Shown here one piece after another: positions 6,958 to 11,740 of a DNA stretch of 11,740 nt. Made by a program: the position numbers and the translations under genes. Below the pieces are notes generated by a model. The model was not told where the DNA came from and did not search any database. It saw nothing but the letters and a program-made list of their open reading frames with translations. Position 1 is the stretch's first letter. Every line of letters starts with the position of its first letter. Source of the stretch: Prevotellaceae bacterium UBA1786 (GTDB taxonomy: Bacteria > Bacteroidota > Bacteroidia > Bacteroidales > Bacteroidaceae); contig DCGE01000160.1 in the NCBI GenBank assembly GCA_002314525.1, forward strand, positions 2,107 through 13,846, read 5' to 3'.

Positions 6958-7389
6958 TTAATACGAATTAAAATAATGTCCTGCGACGTGATTGTTTGAG
7001 ATGTATGTAACAAGGATTGAGCCTGCAACTTCCGTAAAAATAATATACCATGTTGTGCGAGAATTTTTTCTGAAAATGATATATCTCACATTCGGATCTC
7101 CTTTAGAGAAAACGAACGGAGCCGGTTTTGATGGAGAAATTTCTATATTTTCAACAATAAAACGGACTAAATCTTCAATGTACTCGTTTGCATAACCGAA
7201 GTTTCATTTAAATAAAGTTTTGATTTTAGGGCGAAGCTGATTTAGTAATTCAAAAACAGTAATGGCTCGTTCGATGTTTTGACGATTCTCATGGTCTGAT
7301 ACAATTACTTCTGCACTAATATCATTTGTTGGCTCAGAAACAATCATTGTTCCATTTTCATCTGCTTGTGAATAATCAATCACTTTCAT
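6958..7389 (-). pseudogene. Interrupted gene: small N-terminal ORF plus RelE/ParE-like toxin C-terminus
   Basis: Reading leftwards from the ATG at 7389, 61 codons run to a TGA at 7206-7204. The same frame then stays open for 81 more codons, to TAA at 6960-6958. The second part has no ATG, GTG or TTG in a useful place. Its protein contains RYIIFRKNSRTTWYIIF, then LVTYISNNHVAGHYF, which resembles the C-terminal strands of RelE/ParE-superfamily toxins of Bacteroidales as I remember them. The end of the first part (AITVFELLNQLRPKIKTLF) and NFGYANEYIEDLV after the stop would make the N-terminal helices of such a protein. I therefore read one 143-codon gene broken by a nonsense codon. The alternative is a small real gene (7204-7389, 61 aa) followed by a dead fragment. 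The spacing of 7 nt to the HAD gene and 17 nt to galM fits an operon. The toxin assignment is from pattern memory only. Confidence 0.6.
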
Positions 7390-7396
7390 TGTATGT

Positions 7397-8002
7397 TTAA
7401 TTATTGTTCAACATCATTCTCAGTTCCCTCTCATATTGTTCGGCATCATGGAAGAGGATTGCCTTCATGCCTGCTTTTCTTGCGCCTTCTATGTTTGCAG
7501 GCTTATCATCGGTGAACACACACTCGTTGATGTCAAGTCCGAACTTCTCACATAGCAGGTGGTATATCCTCACATCAGGCTTGACGATTTTCTCCTCCGA
7601 CGAAATCACACGATCATCCATCAACCTGAGTATTTCATATTTTTCGATTACCCGATAGACAAAGTTGCTCCAGTTCGTAAGCCCGTAGAGACGGAATCCC
7701 TCGCCACGAAGGCGCAGAAGCAGTTCGTGCATGCCAGGAATCTCGCCCTTCATGAAATCAAGGAAATGTTCGTCAAATCTGCTGAAGGCATCAGCCCATT
7801 GAGGGTGAAGTCTGCTTTCTCTCGCCAATATGTCCTGAATAGGCAATATGCCGATATCTGTCTCATCAACAAATGCAGGATCCATCAGCAGACGTTTGAA
7901 TCCCTCTCTGTCGTTTTCCTCCTCAACGAAGTCATCAAGAACAGAATCAAAGTCGTACTCCAACAACACCTTCCCGAAATCAAAAACCAGATTACGTATC
8001 AT
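7397..8002 (-). CDS. HAD-superfamily hydrolase (subfamily IA, YihX-like phosphatase)
   Basis: This 201-aa cytosolic protein is a haloacid dehalogenase-type phosphatase. Motif I is LVFDFGKVLLEYD with nucleophile D8. The residue two places on is G10 rather than Asp, as in the YihX group of glucose-1-phosphatase-like enzymes. Motif II is LTNWSN (T109), motif III is KIVKPD (K141), and motif IV is FTDDKPANIEGA (D165, D166). Residues 15-90 form the helical cap typical of subfamily IA. The substrate is not readable from sequence; a sugar phosphate is plausible given YihX similarity and galM downstream in the same apparent operon. It starts at the ATG at 8002, 25 nt after a good promoter, and is the first gene of the unit. 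Confidence 0.88.
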   Translation of the reverse strand: MIRNLVFDFGKVLLEYDFDSVLDDFVEEENDREGFKRLLMDPAFVDETDIGILPIQDILARESRLHPQWADAFSRFDEHFLDFMKGEIPGMHELLLRLRGEGFRLYGLTNWSNFVYRVIEKYEILRLMDDRVISSEEKIVKPDVRIYHLLCEKFGLDINECVFTDDKPANIEGARKAGMKAILFHDAEQYERELRMMLNNN

Positions 8003-8026
8003 ACAACATTATTATCATCGAATAGA

Positions 8027-8057
8027 CAAAGTTACAACATTAAAATCAAACCACAAA
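8027..8057 (-). promoter_or_regulatory. Promoter of the HAD-(toxin-like)-galM unit
   Basis: On the minus strand, TTTG (8057-8054) and TAACTTTG (8034-8027) are separated by 19 bases, an ideal Bacteroidota -33/-7 pair. The HAD ATG lies 25 nt downstream. Confidence 0.82.
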
Positions 8058-8080
8058 GGAAAAACACAAAAAATCAATTC

Positions 8081-8092
8081 ATGACATGTCAT
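8081..8092. repeat. 12-bp perfect palindrome upstream of the HAD-gene promoter
   Basis: ATGACATGTCAT is its own reverse complement and sits about 24 bp upstream of the -33 box. It could be a site for a dimeric regulator, but a 12-bp palindrome may also be chance. Confidence 0.35.
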
Positions 8093-8104
8093 TCAACATA
8101 CAAG

Positions 8105-8135
8105 GACGGCAACTGCAACTGATGCAATTGCCGTC
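8105..8135 (-). terminator. Hairpin after the YIKP small gene, probable terminator
   Basis: GACGGCAA (8105-8112) pairs with TTGCCGTC (8128-8135). After one mismatch an inner TGCA/TGCA stem follows, with loop ACTGA. It lies 38 nt beyond the stop of the minus-strand small gene and before the next promoter, as expected of a terminator. The following T-tract on the minus strand is poor (CTTGTATG), so efficiency is uncertain. Confidence 0.5.
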
Positions 8136-8173
8136 ACGTATGGACTTATATTTAATATATAAGGTGTGCTTGA

Positions 8174-8338
8174 TTACCAAAGATCGCCGAAATCAGAGTC
8201 CTTTACAAGACCTGCACCGCCCTCTGATGGGTCATCGTTGATTGCCGGAGTCTCACCCAACGATGGACTTGCTGCAATGATCTGAGCTAATTCTACAGCC
8301 TCAACAGCAGTAGCTGGCTTAATATATGTTCTTTTCAT
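8174..8338 (-). CDS. 54-aa 'YIKP' small protein, function unknown
   Basis: The frame runs from ATG at 8338 to TAA at 8176-8174 and encodes 54 residues. The N-terminus MKRTYIKPATAVEAVELAQ leads into IIAASPSLGETP, then an acidic, glycine-rich tail ending DSDFGDLW. From general knowledge, small proteins starting MK[KR]xYIKPxxxxVxV with an LLAAS-like segment in the middle and an acidic C-terminus are frequent in Prevotella and Bacteroides and are usually unannotated. No signal peptide or membrane helix is evident. It starts 15 nt after the stop of the large exported protein, with no promoter between, so the two are probably one transcript. The layout (constant front, short hydrophobic Ala/Ser stretch, variable acidic end) resembles a precursor peptide, but no modifying enzyme is visible here. 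Confidence 0.72.
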   Translation of the reverse strand: MKRTYIKPATAVEAVELAQIIAASPSLGETPAINDDPSEGGAGLVKDSDFGDLW

Positions 8339-8353
8339 ATTTTCTATTATTGA

Positions 8354-10759
8354 TTATTTGTTCAACATCTTTTTACCGTTCACAATAACGATACCCTTAT
8401 AATCTGCACCGACCTTCTGACCAGCCATGTTATACATACCTTCAGCCTTTACAGAAGCCTCACTGATTTCGTTGATTCCAGTAGTTATGTCAAATATACC
8501 CTTGACATCTGTACCATCAGGAACAATGAGATAGGCACGGTTTGCTGCAAGAGTGTTTGTAGATGTAACCTGATAGAATCCAATACCCTTTGCACCATTC
8601 TGGAGAATGTATTTTGTGTAACCTGCAAAAGTTGGGAACTCACCAGCTGCTATTGGTTCAAATACAGGCTGCAACAGATTTCCTCCTTCATAAGTATCCA
8701 CAGGATCATTAATGATTGACATACCATCGTAGTATGTCTTTGAATAGCCTTCTTCTTCATCTGTGTAGAGGAGCACAGCACCCTTTCCTCCGATAGCGAA
8801 TGCTTCGTCGCCACCAAACTTTGTGCGTACAGCCTTATCATCTTCTACAGAGATACCATACGCATATACATTTGCTGGAATATCTACTGGGAACTCTGTG
8901 GAGAATGTAGCCCACTTGTTTGCCGGATCAATCACCATTGTAGCTGGATTCATATTTGAGACAGTGATATAACCGAGACCTACGTTGCCAGATGACTTTT
9001 GTGTATAAACGAACTTTACAAAACGCACATCTGAACTGAGTGGAAGTCCAACAATATTGTCTTTTGCAGCAATTGATGTAAATGACTGCAATGTGGTGTA
9101 TGCGGCGCCGTCGGCAGATGCCTGTACATCGAATGTACCTCCGCTGAAGCTGTTACCCTTGATTGCAAATACGAGTGATGTTGGTGCAGAACTGAAACTA
9201 ATTACAAGATTGTCGCCAGTACTGTCAAACTTAAGCTGAGTACGAGGGTTACTCTTTTCGCTGTAATCAGAGCCAAGTCCTGTATGACTCATACCATCTG
9301 TTTCTGCAATTTTAGCAACTCCGCCATTGAAGAAGAATGGGAGATATGCTGGCTGAACAGGCTCACTGACAGTTAAAGTATAACTCTTACTTACAGAATA
9401 ATAATTTTCAGTTTCAGGGGCCGAAATTTCGATTATTGTTGTTCCTGCAGCAACTGGAGTAACAGTTACATTTGCATCATTAATGACAACTGTTGCAACT
9501 TCTGGATCAGAAGAAATGACAGACAACGTGCCATCACCATCATAAGTTACGGCATAAACGTCATTTGCACCACCAACAGTCAAAGAATTATTCCATGTTG
9601 CTGAAAGCGTTGGATTCTCTTTACCTATAGGAGCATTATAAGTCAAGTCATTCCAACTTGAAGGACATAGCTCCCATGTCGAGTTATAAAGTTTCCAAGG
9701 ACAAGTGAGAGTACCAGAAATAGTGCCATTTACCTCCCAAGTATCAGGAACGTTATAGCAGAAAATTTCCACCTCCTGAGTTCCAGACTTTATTTTCACT
9801 CCATTCTTTTTACTACTCTTATCAGTATAGAAGCCAAGGATGACTTCATTTGTAAGAGTAACCCTAACGGTTTCACCAGTTGAAGTTGGAGTACCTGCTG
9901 CCACAAGTTCGGCAAGAGAAGAGTAAACCGTTCCAAATGTATAAGTGGCAGTAGCGACATCACTATCAGTCATGCCATTCTTGACGGCAAATGCCTTAAT
10001 GGTAGTAGTTGATGAAACTGGAATAGCTGCGCTGTAAACGCTTGAAGATGTTGTTGGAGTTGTTCCATCTGTTGTATAGTAAATGGTAGCACCCTCTGTT
10101 CCAGTTGAAATTGTTACATTTTGAGCATCAAAGAATGTACCAGTTGCTTCTGGAGAGATTGTAGGTTTTTCAACTTGATTATCTACTTTAGTATATAGAA
10201 GGGTTATTTTATCGACCCAGACAATACCATTCTTTGATGATGTATTAGCCAAATCCCATGACACTTTGAAATATGATTTTTTTGGCCATGATTTACCAGC
10301 AGATGGCGTGAAATCAAACGTTGCTTCTGCTTTTGTAATATCACCTCCCTCAACATAGTCAATCTGAGTTTTCATGTCTGAATCCGAGTAAACATAGACT
10401 CCCCAAGAGTTTACGCCCATTCCTGATTCAGGTAATGAGCCAGCAACAATATGTACAGCTATAGACTCAATCTGTTCTGCGACTTCTGTGTTGGTGTAAA
10501 TGTAACAAGGATTGGCAGTACTGAGTGTAGTATTCTTTCCACCCATCTTAAAATAAGTCCAACCTTTGCTATTGTTCGCACCATTAACAATTGTCCAATT
10601 ACCATATTCCAACGAACTGTTATAAGCGGAACATCCATACTTTTTGCCAGTAGCGTCAAAAGAAGATGATGATGGTGTTAATGCAGCATTGACATTCCCC
10701 ATGCATAAGCAAAAAACACTCAATAAGGTCAATAACCTTAGATTTGTAAACTTTTTCAT
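8354..10759 (-). CDS. Large exported multi-domain surface protein
   Basis: I place the start at the ATG at 10759, giving 801 aa, because MKKFTNLRLLTLLSVFCLC...VNA is a signal peptide (cleavage near 25) and is preceded by an A-rich leader; the in-frame TTG at 10813 lies before the signal. Apparent modules: a beta-rich domain at 26-192; a chitobiase/hexosaminidase C-terminal-like repeat at 197-275 (TIYYTTDGTTPT, then TIKAFAVKNG); an OB-like domain at 279-375; a bacterial Ig-like module at 382-466 ending TLTVSE; a discoidin-like module at 470-602; a further domain at 605-760; and a tail at about 773-797 (GMYNMAGQKV, then KGIVIVNGKK). That tail recurs in Prevotella exported proteins and resembles type IX secretion sorting domains. 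There is no catalytic domain I can recognise; adhesion or glycan binding is the likely role. The gene heads a two-gene unit with the YIKP small protein. Confidence 0.85.
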   Translation of the reverse strand: MKKFTNLRLLTLLSVFCLCMGNVNAALTPSSSSFDATGKKYGCSAYNSSLEYGNWTIVNGANNSKGWTYFKMGGKNTTLSTANPCYIYTNTEVAEQIESIAVHIVAGSLPESGMGVNSWGVYVYSDSDMKTQIDYVEGGDITKAEATFDFTPSAGKSWPKKSYFKVSWDLANTSSKNGIVWVDKITLLYTKVDNQVEKPTISPEATGTFFDAQNVTISTGTEGATIYYTTDGTTPTTSSSVYSAAIPVSSTTTIKAFAVKNGMTDSDVATATYTFGTVYSSLAELVAAGTPTSTGETVRVTLTNEVILGFYTDKSSKKNGVKIKSGTQEVEIFCYNVPDTWEVNGTISGTLTCPWKLYNSTWELCPSSWNDLTYNAPIGKENPTLSATWNNSLTVGGANDVYAVTYDGDGTLSVISSDPEVATVVINDANVTVTPVAAGTTIIEISAPETENYYSVSKSYTLTVSEPVQPAYLPFFFNGGVAKIAETDGMSHTGLGSDYSEKSNPRTQLKFDSTGDNLVISFSSAPTSLVFAIKGNSFSGGTFDVQASADGAAYTTLQSFTSIAAKDNIVGLPLSSDVRFVKFVYTQKSSGNVGLGYITVSNMNPATMVIDPANKWATFSTEFPVDIPANVYAYGISVEDDKAVRTKFGGDEAFAIGGKGAVLLYTDEEEGYSKTYYDGMSIINDPVDTYEGGNLLQPVFEPIAAGEFPTFAGYTKYILQNGAKGIGFYQVTSTNTLAANRAYLIVPDGTDVKGIFDITTGINEISEASVKAEGMYNMAGQKVGADYKGIVIVNGKKMLNK

Positions 10760-10774
10760 TTTGATTTTTTTTAA

Positions 10775-10796
10775 TATTGATAAATTATTGATAAAT
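10775..10796. repeat. Tandem 11-bp direct repeat in the leader of the surface-protein gene
   Basis: TATTGATAAAT occurs twice in direct succession (10775-10785 and 10786-10796), ending 16 bases upstream of the ATG of the minus-strand gene. In the mRNA it forms an AU-rich, unstructured stretch ahead of the start codon. Confidence 0.7.
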
Positions 10797-10863
10797 CGTT
10801 TAGTATTCGGCAAGTCTTAAGTGAATAATCTTCAGCACATTAAATCGTTCTCGTAATCGAGTA

Positions 10864-10895
10864 CAAAGTTACGAAAAAAACTTGGGAAGAACAAA
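10864..10895 (-). promoter_or_regulatory. Promoter of the surface-protein operon
   Basis: On the minus strand, TTTG (10895-10892) and TAACTTTG (10871-10864) are 20 bases apart, matching the Bacteroidota consensus. The leader to the ATG at 10759 is about 100 nt, long for this window, and contains a short CTCG/CGAG hairpin at its start and the 11-bp tandem repeat near its end. Confidence 0.85.
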
Positions 10896-10962
10896 TAATC
10901 ATGTGATAATTTTCCGAACTTCTTTTCTTTTTTATTCTTTTCTTTATTCTCAACAAATTTTT

Positions 10963-11002
10963 AGGTGGCTATAGTCAGCAGTACTGCTGACTATAGCCAC
11001 CT
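10963..11002. repeat. Perfect 40-bp palindrome
   Basis: Twenty bases beginning AGGTGGCTATAGTCAGCA are followed directly by their exact reverse complement, centred between 10982 and 10983 (GT|AC). Every one of the 20 pairs matches. Neither strand has a T-tract directly after the repeat. It lies between the coding remnant at 11033-11203 and the surface-protein promoter; the stretch 10896-10962 in between is pyrimidine-rich on the plus strand and holds no gene. Possible roles are a strong hairpin that blocks read-through or protects a 3' end, or a protein-binding site. Confidence 0.9.
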
Positions 11003-11032
11003 GTCAAATGATTTAACTTGCTGTAAATTAGT

Positions 11033-11203
11033 TTATTCTATAATTGATACCTTTTTCAAGAATTTATCCATGTCTTTCTGATCAAGCCCCCTAATAAATG
11101 CTGAAGAAAGATAGCTCATGCCCCAGAACGACTCAAAGAACTTCCATTTATCCTCGCACTCGCAAGCCAAAGGTTGCTGAAGAAGCAGCCTGATGGCTTT
11201 CAC
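11033..11203 (-). pseudogene. Coding remnant (56 codons), family not recognised
   Basis: An open frame from GTG at 11203 to TAA at 11035-11033 encodes 56 residues of coding-like composition: KAIRLLLQQPLACECEDKW, then FFESFWGMSYLSSAF, then a Lys/Asp-rich end. The frame is closed by TAA immediately before the GTG, and there is no ATG, leader or promoter. A different frame upstream (about 11241-11200) gives FGIHSYPEIAYHK before a TGA, so this may be the frameshifted 3' end of an older gene. It could also be a non-coding dispersed repeat. I do not recognise the protein. Confidence 0.35.
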
Positions 11204-11242
11204 TTATGATATGCGATTTCGGGATAAGAATGGATACCGAAC

Positions 11243-11273
11243 AAAAAAAAACCGCTGTGGATTTCCTACGGCG
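11243..11273 (-). terminator. Probable terminator of the small lipoprotein gene
   Basis: On the minus strand an imperfect hairpin (11273 to 11252) is followed by nine T residues (11251-11243), 42 nt after the lipoprotein stop. The stem contains mismatches on this strand; on the plus strand the same sequence pairs better through G-U wobbles and is followed by TATTTTT. The U9 run is the main evidence. Confidence 0.5.
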
Positions 11274-11314
11274 TATTTTTGTAATATAGAAACGCAGGTG
11301 CGGTCCCACGTCGC

Positions 11315-11584
11315 TTATTTCTTTCTTGCAGCACTTTGTGCGTTGTGAAGAGCATCGGCAGCCTTTAGCTGGTCTTCCTTGCTAAAAGAATCATACCATT
11401 CCTGCTGCTCTTTTTGAATCTGCTTGACTGCTTCAATGTCACCTTTTTGTGAGGCTTCAGCCATACGCTCTACAAATTCCGTTGCCTTGCTTTCAATGTC
11501 TGAACCAGAAGAAGCATTACCTGAACACCCCATCATAGTTGCACCGGCAAGGATGATTGCTACTGCTAAAAATAAATGTTTCAT
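11315..11584 (-). CDS. Small lipoprotein, function unknown
   Basis: This 89-aa protein begins with a classical lipoprotein signal: MKH, a hydrophobic stretch, then lipobox M-M-G-C with the lipidated cysteine at residue 20. The mature part starts SGNASSGSD and continues as a highly charged, probably helical segment (about 30-85, rich in Glu, Lys, Ala and Gln), with TEFVERMAEASQKGDIEAV as its most regular stretch. It resembles the many small helical lipoproteins of Bacteroidales that carry no assigned function. It starts at the ATG at 11584, has a promoter-like -7 element about 115 nt upstream, and has a probable terminator downstream, so it looks monocistronic. Confidence 0.8.
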   Translation of the reverse strand: MKHLFLAVAIILAGATMMGCSGNASSGSDIESKATEFVERMAEASQKGDIEAVKQIQKEQQEWYDSFSKEDQLKAADALHNAQSAARKK

Positions 11585-11698
11585 ACTTACTGTTGATTAA
11601 GTCAGGCTCTATTTAATTTTGTTTTCACCGCTTGAACCAGCAGAACCTATTATCTGATTCGTGCAGTGCTAACCTCTGCGAGGTTTTCAATCCAAAGA

Positions 11699-11706
11699 CA
11701 AAGATA
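11699..11706 (-). promoter_or_regulatory. -7 element (TATCTTTG) for the small lipoprotein gene
   Basis: TATCTTTG fits TAnnTTTG on the minus strand; no TTTG is seen at the expected -33 position. The resulting leader of about 110 nt includes a perfect 6-bp hairpin (AACCTC/GAGGTT, 11671-11685, 3-base loop). No gene is seen between 11585 and the window end. Confidence 0.5.
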
Positions 11707-11740
11707 CGATTTTTTTTGATATACCTTAATTCCGCAACTT

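Noticed and set aside
6992..7195. A 67-codon plus-strand ORF between galM and the HAD gene
   Set aside because: It lies antisense to the toxin-like C-terminal frame, has no leader or promoter, and its protein has no recognisable features; the minus-strand frame explains the region better.
7204..7389. Global TGA recoding as the reason for the in-frame stop
   Set aside because: pheS, murB and the MBL-fold gene all end properly at TGA, so TGA is a normal stop here.
7559..8122. A 187-codon plus-strand ORF
   Set aside because: It is antisense to the HAD phosphatase gene with all four motifs, and it runs through the HAD promoter.
10760..10813. N-terminal extension of the surface protein from a TTG at 10813
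   Set aside because: It would put 18 residues before the signal peptide; the ATG at 10759 gives a normal signal sequence and an A-rich leader.
10963..11002. The 40-bp palindrome as a standard intrinsic terminator
   Set aside because: No run of T follows it on either strand, unlike the other terminators in the window.
1..11740. CRISPR arrays, IS elements, rRNA, prophage genes
   Set aside because: No spaced direct repeats, transposase-like proteins, rRNA segments or phage structural genes were seen on either strand.

Overview
The window looks like chromosomal DNA of a Bacteroidales species, most likely Prevotella or a close relative. The evidence is the repeated Bacteroidota-type promoter (TAnnTTTG at -7, TTTG about 19-20 bp upstream), A-rich translation starts without clear Shine-Dalgarno sites, a DUF4348-type lipoprotein, a 'YIKP' small protein, and a modular exported protein with a Prevotella-style C-terminal tail. 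Genus is inferred from protein style only.

Layout. Positions 1-1295 hold the 3' part of an NhaA Na+/H+ antiporter, which converges on a bidirectional terminator with a tightly coupled minus-strand operon (3907-1330). That operon encodes a DUF4348-type lipoprotein, MurB (peptidoglycan precursor synthesis) and a PhnP-like metallo-beta-lactamase-fold hydrolase, joined by two 4-base ATGA overlaps. From a divergent promoter region at about 3910-4050, pheS runs rightwards, followed by a tRNA-Asp(GTC) with its own promoter and terminator, and then rpiB. The -33 box of rpiB lies inside the T-tract of the tRNA terminator. rpiB converges on galM through another bidirectional terminator.

Positions 8057-5840 look like a second minus-strand operon: a HAD-family phosphatase, a 143-codon reading frame interrupted by one in-frame TGA, and an exported aldose 1-epimerase (GalM). 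The downstream half of the interrupted frame has no start codon and is easily missed. It reads like the C-terminal part of a RelE/ParE-superfamily toxin, so I call it a probable broken toxin gene.

The right part (8105-10895, minus strand) is a two-gene unit under a good promoter: an 801-residue exported multi-domain protein (chitobiase C-terminal-like, Ig-like and discoidin-like modules, plus a conserved C-terminal tail), followed after 15 nt by a 54-aa 'YIKP' protein of unknown function. Beyond it lie a perfect 40-bp palindrome with no T-tract, a short coding remnant, and a small lipoprotein gene with its own promoter-like element near the window edge.

Most of the window is ordinary housekeeping sequence. 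The parts worth a second look are the interrupted toxin-like gene, the YIKP small protein paired with the surface protein, the 40-bp palindrome, and the coding remnant beside it. I found no CRISPR array, transposase, rRNA or prophage gene.
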